This document shows, one piece after another, positions 1 through 8,695 of a DNA stretch of 64,000 nt. The DNA lies in the NCBI RefSeq assembly GCF_004340665.1, contig NZ_SLWO01000001.1, positions 312,450 through 376,449 on the forward strand, given 5' to 3'. Within the stretch, counting starts at the first letter, position 1. The number at the start of each line of letters is the position of its first letter. Both the position numbers and the translations under genes were made by a program. This DNA comes from Pedobacter psychrotolerans. GTDB lineage: Bacteria > Bacteroidota > Bacteroidia > Sphingobacteriales > Sphingobacteriaceae. The notes under the pieces are model-generated. The model was given only the letters and a program-made list of their open reading frames with translations, was not told the origin of the DNA and did no database searches.

Positions 1-243
1 GTAGACATTCCCACATTCAAAATTCACACATTCAATAATTAGAGATAAAAATAAAGAATGATAGAATAACAGAATTATGAAATGTAGCTATCGCTAGTAG
101 ACATTCCCACATTCAAAATTCACACATTCAATAATTAGAGATAAAAATAAAGAATGATAGAATAACAGAATTATGAAATGTAGCTATCGCTAGTAAACAT
201 TCCCTCATTCAAAATTCCTTCATTCAATAATTAAAGATAAAAA
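1..243. repeat. 96-bp tandem repeat upstream of murG
   Basis: Two identical 96-bp units lie at 1-96 and 97-192. A third, diverged and shortened unit (193-243) runs straight into the murG start codon. The unit is AT-rich and itself built of similar words (acattc, cacattc, gaatgatagaat) and ends in tagctatcgcta. The window opens exactly at a unit boundary, so further copies may lie upstream. No open reading frame of note is present. The region should hold the spacer, and perhaps a promoter, between the preceding division gene and murG. Confidence 0.95.
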
Positions 244-1347
244 ATGAATAATTCCCCAAAAATTATCATATCAGGTGGTGGCACCGGCGGGCATATATTT
301 CCTGCCGTAGCCATAGCCAATGCGCTAAAACGCTTGGTTCCTTCCTGTGAAATTTTATTTGTGGGCGCAAACGGACGCATGGAAATGGAAAAAGTTCCTG
401 CTGCTGGATATAAAATTATTGGCTTAAATATCAGCGGCATGCAACGCGGCTCGATTATGAAAAATCTGGCCTTGCCATTTAAAGTAATCGGAAGTGTAAG
501 AAGAGCCCTGGAGATTATTAAAGATTTTAAACCTGATGTGGTTATAGGTGTAGGTGGTTATGCTTCAGGTCCGTTGTTGTATGCGGCCTCCTTGAAAGGG
601 ATTCCAAGTTTGATACAGGAACAAAATTCATACGCTGGAATAACCAACAAGTGGCTGGGGAAAAAAGCATCAAAGATTTGTGTCGCTTTTGATGAGATGG
701 ATCAGTTTTTTCCGGCAGACAAGATCTTGAAAACAGGAAATCCGGTTCGGAAAGACGTAGTGGATATCAAAGGTAAACATCACGCAGGTGCTGAGCTCTT
801 AAAGCTAGACCCATTGAAAAAAACCATTATGGTTACGGGTGGAAGCTTAGGCGCAGGAACCTTGAATAAAGCCATCGAAAAGCACCTGCCTGAAATTTTA
901 GCTCAGGATGTTCAGGTTATCTGGCAAACGGGCAAGTTTTATTACAAAGGGATAATTGAAAGATTGGGACTTGAATATCACCCCAATGTGCGCATCCTGG
1001 AGTTTTTGAATAAAATGGATTTGGCTTATGCAGCTGCTGATATAATTATCTCGAGAGCAGGAGCAGGAACCATAGCAGAGCTTTGTCTGATCAAAAAACC
1101 AGTAATTTTGGTGCCTTCTCCAAATGTTGCGGAAGATCACCAGACTAAAAATGCGATGGCATTGGTTAAAAATGGCGCCGCATTGTTAATTAACGACCGT
1201 TCTGCTGAAGATACTTTAGTAAAAACAGCCTTAGAGTTGCTGAATGATGAAAGCCAGTGTGTAAAGTTATCTGAATGTATAGGTAAAATGGCTTTGCCGG
1301 CAGCAGATGAAATTATTGCTGGTGAAGTATTGAAATTGATTAAGTAA
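244..1347 (+). CDS. murG: UDP-N-acetylglucosamine--N-acetylmuramyl-(pentapeptide) pyrophosphoryl-undecaprenol N-acetylglucosamine transferase
   Basis: MurG transfers GlcNAc from UDP-GlcNAc onto lipid I to make lipid II on the inner face of the cytoplasmic membrane. The 367-residue product has the usual family length. Visible hallmarks are the N-terminal glycine-rich loop GGGTGGHIFPA (about residues 11-21) and the C-terminal nucleotide-sugar-binding stretch SRAGAGTIAEL (about 268-279). The ATG lies directly after an AT-rich leader, normal for this phylum, which seldom uses a strong Shine-Dalgarno sequence. It is the first complete gene of the division cluster murG-murC-ftsQ-ftsA-ftsZ, all on the plus strand. 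Confidence 0.97.
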   Translation: MNNSPKIIISGGGTGGHIFPAVAIANALKRLVPSCEILFVGANGRMEMEKVPAAGYKIIGLNISGMQRGSIMKNLALPFKVIGSVRRALEIIKDFKPDVVIGVGGYASGPLLYAASLKGIPSLIQEQNSYAGITNKWLGKKASKICVAFDEMDQFFPADKILKTGNPVRKDVVDIKGKHHAGAELLKLDPLKKTIMVTGGSLGAGTLNKAIEKHLPEILAQDVQVIWQTGKFYYKGIIERLGLEYHPNVRILEFLNKMDLAYAAADIIISRAGAGTIAELCLIKKPVILVPSPNVAEDHQTKNAMALVKNGAALLINDRSAEDTLVKTALELLNDESQCVKLSECIGKMALPAADEIIAGEVLKLIK

Positions 1348-1428
1348 AGATATGAGAAACTAGATGTGTGATTTGAGATCAGACCATTTGTCTAGTGTCT
1401 CATATCTCCCATCTCAAATCTAATAAAA
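1348..1428. repeat. Spacer with two interleaved inverted repeats
   Basis: Between murG and murC, a 17-nt arm at 1348-1364 pairs with 1391-1407 (one mismatch), and a 10-nt arm at 1370-1379 pairs with 1411-1420 exactly. The arms alternate, so the two hairpins exclude each other unless they form a pseudoknot. There is no T-run, so it is not a standard terminator. The words resemble other spacers in this window. Confidence 0.7.
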
Positions 1429-2784
1429 ATGGAATTAAGTAAAATAAAAAGGGTGTTTTTCGTAGGTGTCGGTGGTATCGGCATGAGTGCGCTTGCCCGT
1501 TATTTTGCTAAACGAGGTCAGGTGGTTTGTGGTTATGATAAAACTAAAACCCGACTAACTGAAATATTAGAGAATGAAGGTATACAGATCACTTACGTTG
1601 ATGAGGTATCTACATTGCCTGAAACATTTCTAAATCCACAAGAAGATACTTTAGTGGTTTATACGCCCGCTATTCCGAAAGATTCTAAAATTCTAAATCA
1701 TTTCAGGGATCTGGGTTTCATTTTGAAAAAAAGATCTGAAGTTTTAGGGATTATTAGTAAGGGAATGTTTTGTATCGGTATTGCCGGTACGCATGGAAAA
1801 ACAACAACCTCATCTATTGTAGCACATATTTTGAAAGATACGGGTTATGATTGTACTGCATTTTTAGGAGGTATTGCCAGTAATTACAACAGCAACGTAT
1901 TATTTGGTAAGAATAATGTAGTGGTTGTAGAAGCAGATGAATATGATCGTTCATTTCTGACTTTACACCCTGATATTGCCGTTGTTACCTCAATGGATGC
2001 TGATCACTTGGATATTTACGGAGATAAAAGCCATCTGGAAGAATCCTTCCGGTTATATGCAGGTCAGTTAAAACATGAAGGTACGCTATATATGCATGAG
2101 GGATTATCACTTGCAAATGGACTTACCTATGCCGCTAGTGCTACAGCTATTTCAAGGGCTGAAAATTTAAGAGTAGAGGGATCGAAATTTGTTTTTGATT
2201 ATGCTGATTCAAACCAGAAACTAAGAGATATTAGTTTGATGTTGCCAGGCAAGCATAATGTAGAAAATACAACGGTTGCCATAGCCATTGCTTTACAACT
2301 GGGTATAGATGCAGAAAAAGTAAAACAGGCGGTTGCGAATTTTAAAGGCGTAAAGCGTCGTTTTGAATATATTGTAAATAATGATGAACAGATTTATATT
2401 GATGATTATGCCCATCATCCTGAAGAATTAAGGGCTTGCTTCGATGCGGTAAGACAATTATATCCTGAGAAGAAACTCACGGTAATTTTTCAGCCACACC
2501 TGTTTACCCGTACGCGAGATTTTGCTGATGACTTTGCTAGTGTTTTGAGTACGGTTGACGAATTATTATTGCTGGATATTTACCCGGCCCGCGAATTACC
2601 ACTCGAAGGGATTAATGCTCAATTTTTACTTGATAAAATTACATTGGAAAGCAAAAGAGTTATGGAAAAGGATGGGGTAATCCAATATGTCAGCGATGAA
2701 AAACCTGAGTTAATTTTAACAGTAGGTGCTGGAGACATTGATACGATTATCGAACAACTTAAAAATATATTAAATCATGCTTAA
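1429..2784 (+). CDS. murC: UDP-N-acetylmuramate--L-alanine ligase
   Basis: MurC adds L-alanine to UDP-MurNAc with ATP, the first step of stem-peptide assembly in the cytoplasm. The 451-residue protein shows the Mur ligase layout: N-terminal Rossmann motif GVGGIGMSALA (residues 13-23), the P-loop GTHGKTTTSS (about 119-128), the EADEYDRSF segment (about 168-176) with metal-binding residues, and a C-terminal domain containing DDYAHHPEE. The last 8 bases overlap the start of ftsQ, which suggests coupled translation. The neighbours fit a classical dcw operon. Confidence 0.97.
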   Translation: MELSKIKRVFFVGVGGIGMSALARYFAKRGQVVCGYDKTKTRLTEILENEGIQITYVDEVSTLPETFLNPQEDTLVVYTPAIPKDSKILNHFRDLGFILKKRSEVLGIISKGMFCIGIAGTHGKTTTSSIVAHILKDTGYDCTAFLGGIASNYNSNVLFGKNNVVVVEADEYDRSFLTLHPDIAVVTSMDADHLDIYGDKSHLEESFRLYAGQLKHEGTLYMHEGLSLANGLTYAASATAISRAENLRVEGSKFVFDYADSNQKLRDISLMLPGKHNVENTTVAIAIALQLGIDAEKVKQAVANFKGVKRRFEYIVNNDEQIYIDDYAHHPEELRACFDAVRQLYPEKKLTVIFQPHLFTRTRDFADDFASVLSTVDELLLLDIYPARELPLEGINAQFLLDKITLESKRVMEKDGVIQYVSDEKPELILTVGAGDIDTIIEQLKNILNHA

Positions 2785-3958
2785 ACGATTTGACTGGAGC
2801 GCAATATTTACTGGCTTTGCCTGGCTGATTAGCCTGGCAGGCGTGGTGGTGCTTTTAAGTTTTATCAACGTAAAAAAGCAAAACGTAAAATGTACCGATG
2901 TAAAAATTTTAATTCCAGGTGCAGATAACTTCATTGAAAGAGAAGAAATTGATGCTATTTTAAAGGAAGATCAGGGTGTGCTTTTAGGACGTAATCTGGA
3001 GAAAATCAACATTCATAAGATAGAAAAGAAACTGCAATCTAATCCTTACATCGCATTTGCAAAAGTTTATGTAGATATGGATGGTGTTTTAAATATTGAG
3101 GTCAAACAAAGACAGCCCATTGTACGTATATTAAATGAATCAGGACAAGATTTCTACATAGACAACGATGGTTTAAAAATGCCGACCTCTTCAAATTTCA
3201 CCGCAAATGTGCTGGTGGCTACCGGACACATCACCGAGGTTTTTGGAAGCCGTGTTGATACCCTGCATACCAAATTAGCCCGAGACCTTTATAAAACTGC
3301 ACAATACATCAAAAAAGATACGCTTTGGGACGCACAGATTGAGCAGGTTGTAGTAGATCAGCAGAATGATATGGAACTGATTCCAAGGGTGGGTAATCAA
3401 CGCATCATTCTGGGTAATGCAGATTCATTGGAAAAGAAAATGAATAACCTTTTAATCTTCTATAAAAAAGCAATGCCACAGGTAGGTTGGGAAGCCTATA
3501 AAACCATTAATATCAAATATACCAACCAGATTGTATGTCAAAAACGCGACTCATCTGAAATCGCAAGAAATTTAAAGCGGTTAACAAAGATGGATAGTGT
3601 GCGTGTTCGGCAAACGGTATCAGATTCATTGGTTAAAGATGCTATCGCTTCAGTGATTAAAAAAGAGCCTGTTAAAACAACTCTGACACCAGAAGTTAAA
3701 AAGGCAGAACCAAAGAAACCTAAGGTTAAAAAACCAGAATTAAAAAAAACAGAGGTTAAAAAGATCGAAAAAAAGACTGAACCGAAAAAGCCTGTAGTTC
3801 AGGCTGCAAAGGCGAAAGATACCAAAAAAGAAGAAAAGCAAAAAACAACAGCTAAGGCAAAACCAGTATTAAGCGCACAAGCACTTAAGAAACAGAAGGA
3901 AGCAAGAGAAAGAGAAATAAAAGCCCTAGAAAAACAATATAAAACTCAGCAAAATTAA
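2777..3958 (+). CDS. ftsQ: Cell division protein FtsQ with a long basic C-terminal tail
   Basis: FtsQ is a bitopic divisome protein linking early cytoplasmic and late periplasmic components. A short cytoplasmic N-terminus is followed by one membrane segment (about residues 10-30) and a POTRA-like and beta region up to about residue 275. The identification leans on position between murC and ftsA as well as on this topology. Oddly, about 100 further residues form a low-complexity tail dominated by Lys, Pro, Ala, Glu and Thr (repeated KKPEVKK-like words), ending in a probable helix rich in Lys, Glu and Gln. If topology is normal, this strongly basic tail is periplasmic. It starts inside murC and ends 5 bases before ftsA. 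Confidence 0.9.
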   Translation: MLKRFDWSAIFTGFAWLISLAGVVVLLSFINVKKQNVKCTDVKILIPGADNFIEREEIDAILKEDQGVLLGRNLEKINIHKIEKKLQSNPYIAFAKVYVDMDGVLNIEVKQRQPIVRILNESGQDFYIDNDGLKMPTSSNFTANVLVATGHITEVFGSRVDTLHTKLARDLYKTAQYIKKDTLWDAQIEQVVVDQQNDMELIPRVGNQRIILGNADSLEKKMNNLLIFYKKAMPQVGWEAYKTINIKYTNQIVCQKRDSSEIARNLKRLTKMDSVRVRQTVSDSLVKDAIASVIKKEPVKTTLTPEVKKAEPKKPKVKKPELKKTEVKKIEKKTEPKKPVVQAAKAKDTKKEEKQKTTAKAKPVLSAQALKKQKEAREREIKALEKQYKTQQN

Positions 3959-3963
3959 CAAAT

Positions 3964-5322
3964 ATGGACAAGGCAAAATTTACCAGTCAGTCTCCCATTG
4001 TAGTAGGATTGGATATCGGTACTACAAAAATATGTGTTATCGTTGGTCGCAGAACCCAACATGGTAAGATAGAAATCTTAGGAATAGGCAAGGCAGAATC
4101 GGCGGGTGTGACACGTGGAGTGGTTTCTAACATTCAAAAAACAGTACAGGGCATCGCGCAGGCAGTAGAGATTGCAAGCGGACAATCCAACGTAGAAATA
4201 CAGGTGGTAAATGTTGGGATTGCTGGTCAGCACATTAAGAGCTTACAGCATAGAGGGATTTTAACAAGAAGGGAGTTAAATAACGAAATAGGTAAAAAAG
4301 ACATCGATAAGCTGATCGATGATATGTTTAAATTGGTGATGCCTCCTGGAGAGGAGATTATCCATGTATTGCCACAAGAATTCACCATCGATAATGAGCC
4401 AGGAATCAAAGATCCTATTGGTATGGCTGGAGTACGCTTGGAGGCTAACTTCCATATCATTTCTGGTCAGGTTACGGCTGTTAAAAATATCATCAAATGT
4501 GTTAACAATGCAGGATTACAAACTCAGGATTTAATTCTTGAGCCACTGGCGTCTTCTGAATCTGTGTTGAGCGATGAAGAGAAAGAAGCAGGTATTGCAT
4601 TGGTAGATATTGGCGGTGGTACTACAGATATTGCCATTTTCCATGAAGGTATTATCCGCCACACTGCCGTAATTCCATTTGGAGGTAACAGTGTGACTGA
4701 AGATATCAGAGAAGGTTGTTCTGTGATGCGTAATCAGGCTGAGTTATTAAAAACACGTTTCGGTTCTGCACTTGCTGAGGAGAACAAAGAAAATGAAATC
4801 ATTTGCGTACCAGGTTTACGTGGCCGGGAACCAAAGGAAATATCGGTTAAAAACCTTGCTTATGTGATTCAGGCAAGGATGGAAGAAATTATTGAGCATG
4901 TATATTACGAAATCAAATCTTCCGGATACGAGAAAAAATTAATTGGTGGTATCGTGATTACTGGTGGTGGTGCATTGTTAAAACACTTATCTCAGGCAGT
5001 AGAATATGTAACAGGTTTAGATTGCCGTATTGGTTATCCAAATGAGCATTTATCTAAATATGAAGATATGCCGAAAACGATTTATGATGACCTGAAAAGC
5101 CCAATGTATGCAACCAGCGTTGGATTATTGATTAAAGGTATTCAAAAAGCAGAAGAGCTGATTGAAGAAATGAAGCAGCCAGGCGTATTCGTAGAGAAGC
5201 CAAAAACGATAAAAGAGAAAGAGAAACGTGGACCAGGTTTGTTTGATAAATTATTGGCGAAAACGAAAACATTCATTCAGGACGACATGAATGTGAGTGA
5301 TGAAGATTACTTAAAAAGTTAA
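3964..5322 (+). CDS. ftsA: Cell division protein FtsA
   Basis: FtsA is the actin-like ATPase that tethers FtsZ filaments to the membrane. The 452-residue product has the phosphate-1 loop GLDIGTTKICVIVG (about residues 14-27), the phosphate-2 loop VDIGGGTTDIAIF (about 213-225), and an adenosine motif GGIVITGGGALL (about 328-339). Its C-terminus carries an amphipathic segment around GLFDKLLAKTKTFI, the expected membrane-targeting helix. The gene starts 5 bases after ftsQ and is followed by a spacer with repeated TTTTCCACA words before ftsZ. Confidence 0.97.
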   Translation: MDKAKFTSQSPIVVGLDIGTTKICVIVGRRTQHGKIEILGIGKAESAGVTRGVVSNIQKTVQGIAQAVEIASGQSNVEIQVVNVGIAGQHIKSLQHRGILTRRELNNEIGKKDIDKLIDDMFKLVMPPGEEIIHVLPQEFTIDNEPGIKDPIGMAGVRLEANFHIISGQVTAVKNIIKCVNNAGLQTQDLILEPLASSESVLSDEEKEAGIALVDIGGGTTDIAIFHEGIIRHTAVIPFGGNSVTEDIREGCSVMRNQAELLKTRFGSALAEENKENEIICVPGLRGREPKEISVKNLAYVIQARMEEIIEHVYYEIKSSGYEKKLIGGIVITGGGALLKHLSQAVEYVTGLDCRIGYPNEHLSKYEDMPKTIYDDLKSPMYATSVGLLIKGIQKAEELIEEMKQPGVFVEKPKTIKEKEKRGPGLFDKLLAKTKTFIQDDMNVSDEDYLKS

Positions 5323-5325
5323 AAC

Positions 5326-5372
5326 TTTTCCACAAAAAGGGAGTTTTCCACATTCTTAACAATTGTGGAAAA
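5326..5372. promoter_or_regulatory. Three TTTTCCACA 9-mers (DnaA-box-like) before ftsZ
   Basis: TTTTCCACA occurs at 5326-5334 and 5344-5352 on the plus strand and inverted at 5364-5372. The second and third copies also form a perfect 9-bp stem around an 11-nt loop. The word differs by one base from the common DnaA box TTATCCACA. It may be a protein-binding cluster in DNA or a hairpin in the ftsZ leader. Function is inferred only. Confidence 0.45.
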
Positions 5373-5451
5373 CGTATGTTGAAAAAGTGTTAATATTACA
5401 TTGAGTAATGAACAGAATTTAAAAATTTTTAAACAACTGATTCATAAAGAT

Positions 5452-7065
5452 ATGCAGTTCGAAATGTTAAAAGATAAGTCTTCAATCATCAAGGTAATTG
5501 GTGTTGGAGGCGGTGGCGGCAACGCAGTAAACCATATGTACCTGTCGGGTATTACTGGTGTAGATTTTATTATTTGTAATACAGATGCCCAGGCTTTGGA
5601 ATCTAGTCCTATACCTAACAAGGTACAATTGGGTGCTAGTTTAACCGAAGGAATGGGGGCTGGTTCTATTCCTGAGGTTGGTAAAAACTCAGCAATAGAG
5701 AATATAGATGATATTAAAGCCATGCTGGGTAGTACAACCAAAATGCTTTTTATTACTGCAGGAATGGGTGGTGGTACAGGTACAGGTGCATCTCCGATTA
5801 TTGCTAAAGCCGCTAAAGAACTTGATATTTTAACTGTTGCTATCATCACCACTCCATTTTCATTCGAAGGGAAAAGACGTCGTCTTCAAGCTGATGAAGG
5901 AATGGAAGAGTTGAAGAAATATGTAGATTCTTATCTGGTTATTTCAAATGATCGCTTGCGCGAGATTTTTGGAAACCTAACCTTAGGTTCTGCATTTGGC
6001 CAGGCCGATGATATTTTAACTACCGCTGCTAAAGGTATCGCCGAAATCATTACTGTTCCAGGTTATATCAACGTGGATTTTAAAGATGTGCGTACGGTGA
6101 TGAAAGATAGTGGTGTTGCCATTATGGGTAGTCACTCTGCTGATGGTGAAGATCGTGCTTTGGAGGCTGTTGAAGGCGCTTTAGCTTCTCCACTTTTAAA
6201 AGATAATGAAATTGAAGGCGCCCGTTATATCTTATTGAACATCAGTTCTGGTCTTCGTGAGGTAACAATGGATGAAGTGTCTATCATTACTGATTATATT
6301 CAGGATAAAGCTGGTTTATCTGCAGATTTAATCTGGGGTAACTGTACAGATGAATCTCTGGAAGATAAATTATCGGTAACGATTATTGCGACTGGTTTCC
6401 AGACTTCTGAAGAACGGGTACATGAAGAAAAAAATAAAAAGAAAATTTCGCTGTTAACGCCAGAAGAAGCACCATTGGTTCGCCCGATTGAAGCCGTAAA
6501 TTCTTTTATTCAACCAAAGACAGAGCATTCTTATGAGCCGGTTTTAAAGGCTAAAGAAGAAGTGTCTCAAGCTGATCTTTTTGGTGGAATGTTTAATAAA
6601 CCGGAAACGCAGAAACATCAGGAACCAGATACCCATATTGTTCGTCATACACTTGTTGAAGAAGAACCTCAGGTAGAAGAGTCGAAAGAAACCGGTTTTG
6701 AATTTGAAATTAAATTGGCTGAGCCTAATTATGTTTTTGATACACCAGTTGCTGAACCAACACCAGAACCTGAAATGCCAGTGGTAGGTTTAGATGACGA
6801 CAAAAACGATGAATCTATGGAAGAGCAATTAAAAAAATCTAAAGAACGTATTTTACGCCTGAAAGATTTAAGTATGAAATTGCGCACTACAAATGGCCTT
6901 CAAGAATTAGAAAATGAACCTGCTTATAAACGTAAACAAATGCAATTGCAGCAAGTTCAGCATTCATCAGAGTCTCAGGTGAGTCGTTTTACGCTCAGCA
7001 ACGATCAGGATGGTGGTACAGAGATCAGACCGAATAATTCTTTTTTACACGATAACGTTGATTAA
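5452..7065 (+). CDS. ftsZ: Cell division protein FtsZ
   Basis: FtsZ is the tubulin-like GTPase that forms the division ring. From the ATG at 5452 the protein has 537 residues and begins just ahead of the conserved SSIIKVIGVGGGGGNAVNHM segment. A TTG 51 bases upstream (5401) would add 17 residues. I prefer 5452 because it is the first ATG and leaves the usual short N-terminus. The GTP-binding tubulin signature GGGTGTGASP and a T7-loop region are clear. A variable acidic linker of roughly 200 residues follows, then the Bacteroidota C-terminal peptide around NEPAYKRKQMQL, which normally contacts FtsA. About 40 further residues follow that peptide. A terminator follows. Confidence 0.96.
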   Translation: MQFEMLKDKSSIIKVIGVGGGGGNAVNHMYLSGITGVDFIICNTDAQALESSPIPNKVQLGASLTEGMGAGSIPEVGKNSAIENIDDIKAMLGSTTKMLFITAGMGGGTGTGASPIIAKAAKELDILTVAIITTPFSFEGKRRRLQADEGMEELKKYVDSYLVISNDRLREIFGNLTLGSAFGQADDILTTAAKGIAEIITVPGYINVDFKDVRTVMKDSGVAIMGSHSADGEDRALEAVEGALASPLLKDNEIEGARYILLNISSGLREVTMDEVSIITDYIQDKAGLSADLIWGNCTDESLEDKLSVTIIATGFQTSEERVHEEKNKKKISLLTPEEAPLVRPIEAVNSFIQPKTEHSYEPVLKAKEEVSQADLFGGMFNKPETQKHQEPDTHIVRHTLVEEEPQVEESKETGFEFEIKLAEPNYVFDTPVAEPTPEPEMPVVGLDDDKNDESMEEQLKKSKERILRLKDLSMKLRTTNGLQELENEPAYKRKQMQLQQVQHSSESQVSRFTLSNDQDGGTEIRPNNSFLHDNVD

Positions 7066-7087
7066 TTCATACCAAATATAATTTTAA

Positions 7088-7116
7088 GCCCTCGATATTA
7101 CATCGGGGGCTTTTTT
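7088..7116 (+). terminator. Rho-independent terminator after ftsZ
   Basis: A 9-bp stem (7088-7096 with 7102-7110, one G-T pair) and 5-nt loop are followed by six T residues. It ends the division cluster. Confidence 0.9.
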
Positions 7117-7170
7117 GGCATAAAATTAGATTGTTAAAAAATCTTAATTGACAAGCAAAAGATTAATCTA

Positions 7171-7202
7171 ATTGATTTTAAGATCAATAAAGCTTAAATT
7201 CG
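7171..7202 (+). promoter_or_regulatory. Candidate promoter of the oxoamine synthase gene
   Basis: A TTG at 7172-7174 lies 20 bases before TAAATTCG (7195-7202), close to the Bacteroidota pattern TTTG-N19-TAnnTTTG with C in place of one T. An 18-bp near-palindrome at 7171-7188 overlaps the -33 part and could be an operator. Confidence 0.4.
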
Positions 7203-7233
7203 CAAAATTTTTATTATACAAATACATAGTACA

Positions 7234-8475
7234 TTGGATATATTCGACAAGATAGCAAAACACATGGGCCCACTTGGTCAACACCAAAAATGGTCACATG
7301 GGTATTTCTCATTTCCAAAATTAGAGGGAGAAATTGCACCACACATGCAATTTAAAGGAAAAGAGCATTTAGTTTGGAGCTTAAATAATTATTTAGGTTT
7401 AGCCAATCATCCGGAGGTTAGAAAAGCTGATGCAGAGGCAGCAGCAGAATTCGGTATGGCTTACCCGATGGGTGCTAGAATGATGAGTGGTAACTCAAAA
7501 TATCATGAGCAATTAGAGCAGGAACTTGCAACTTTTGTTGGTAAACCTGATGCATTCTTATTAAATTATGGCTATCAGGGTATGGTTTCGATTATCGATA
7601 CCTTAGTGGATAGAAATGATGTTATCGTTTATGATGCAGAATCACACGCTTGTATTATTGATGGTCTTCGTTTACATATGGGTAAAAGATTTGTTTATCA
7701 GCACAATGATATAGACAGCGCCCGTAAGCAATTAGAACGTGCTACCAGGCTTACAAAAGAATCTGGAGGCGGTATTTTGTTAATTACCGAAGGTGTTTTC
7801 GGAATGAGTGGAGCGCAGGGTAAATTAAAAGAAATCGTAGATCTTAAAAATGATTTTGAATTCAGAATCTTAGTTGATGATGCGCACGGTTTTGGAACCA
7901 TGGGTAAAACCGGTGCAGGTACACATGAGGCACAGGATTGCATTGAAGGCATTGATGTTTACTTTGGTACATTTGCTAAGTCAATGGCTGGTATTGGTGC
8001 TTTCGTAGCTTCTACAGAAGAAATTACAAATTTCTTAAGGTATAACATGCGTTCTCAAACCTTTGCCAAAGCATTACCTATGCCAATGGTTAAAGGATTA
8101 TTAAAGCGTTTGGAGTTGTTAAAAAGCAAACCTGAGCTTAAAGATAAATTATGGGAAATTGCTACGACTTTACAAAGAGGGTTGCGTGAACGCGGTTTCG
8201 ATTTAGGCGTAACCAATTCAGTAGTGACACCGGTTTTCTTAAAGGGGGAATTAACTGATGCTACAGCCATTACCTTTGATTTACGTGAAAATTATAGTAT
8301 ATTCTGTTCAATCGTAGTGTATCCGGTAATTCCTAAAGGAATGATCGAATTGCGTTTAATACCAACTGCTGTACATACATTAGAAGATGTTCAAAGGACA
8401 TTAGATGCATTCAGCGAAGTGTCAGAAAAATTAGAAAACGGTTATTATAAAGAAAATCAGTTTGCAATTGCTTAA
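7234..8475 (+). CDS. Alpha-oxoamine synthase family PLP enzyme (BioF/Kbl/serine palmitoyltransferase-like)
   Basis: Fold type I pyridoxal-phosphate enzyme of the alpha-oxoamine synthase family, which condenses an amino acid with an acyl thioester and loses CO2. The 413-residue product shows the PLP-contact motif DDAHGFG (around residue 215) and the probable Schiff-base lysine in TFAKSMAGIG (about K249). The start is TTG at 7234. The alternative ATG at 7264 would remove the DIFDKIAKH segment, which I believe is conserved in relatives, so I keep the TTG. The substrate is not certain: it is not a textbook BioF and there are no biotin genes nearby, so sphingoid-base or another acyl chemistry is possible. 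It is monocistronic, between terminators. Confidence 0.85.
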   Translation: MDIFDKIAKHMGPLGQHQKWSHGYFSFPKLEGEIAPHMQFKGKEHLVWSLNNYLGLANHPEVRKADAEAAAEFGMAYPMGARMMSGNSKYHEQLEQELATFVGKPDAFLLNYGYQGMVSIIDTLVDRNDVIVYDAESHACIIDGLRLHMGKRFVYQHNDIDSARKQLERATRLTKESGGGILLITEGVFGMSGAQGKLKEIVDLKNDFEFRILVDDAHGFGTMGKTGAGTHEAQDCIEGIDVYFGTFAKSMAGIGAFVASTEEITNFLRYNMRSQTFAKALPMPMVKGLLKRLELLKSKPELKDKLWEIATTLQRGLRERGFDLGVTNSVVTPVFLKGELTDATAITFDLRENYSIFCSIVVYPVIPKGMIELRLIPTAVHTLEDVQRTLDAFSEVSEKLENGYYKENQFAIA

Positions 8476-8498
8476 GTGATCATAATAATGAAATATGG

Positions 8499-8529
8499 AA
8501 GCCAATTATTTTAAATAATTGGCTTTTTT
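8499..8529 (+). terminator. Rho-independent terminator after the oxoamine synthase
   Basis: The long AT-rich stem AAGCCAATTAT pairs with ATAATTGGCTT around a short loop and is followed by a T-run. Confidence 0.9.
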
Positions 8530-8695
8530 GCTTTAATAATATTTTTTCATCTGGCCTTGATCAGTCTTAAGAAGAAAAAAAGCACTTTAAACCGCTATTT
8601 TTATTGATTAATATTTTTGTTTGTGCAACAAACCATTTAAATTAGAGCTAGGTAATTAAAAATCAAACCCTTAAAAACGATAGGAGTCCAAAAAA

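Noticed and set aside
1..243. CRISPR-like array
   Set aside because: The units are adjacent with no variable spacers between short constant repeats, the unit is 96 bases, and no cas gene is near. It is a tandem duplication.
5326..5372. Replication origin at the TTTTCCACA cluster
   Set aside because: Only three boxes, no dnaA or other origin-linked gene nearby, no clear AT-rich unwinding element beyond the background. A regulatory site is more modest and better supported.
5442..5852. 136-codon minus-strand ORF opposite ftsZ
   Set aside because: It is the mirror of a strongly conserved ftsZ coding region, has a low-complexity proline and alanine composition and no promoter or family match.
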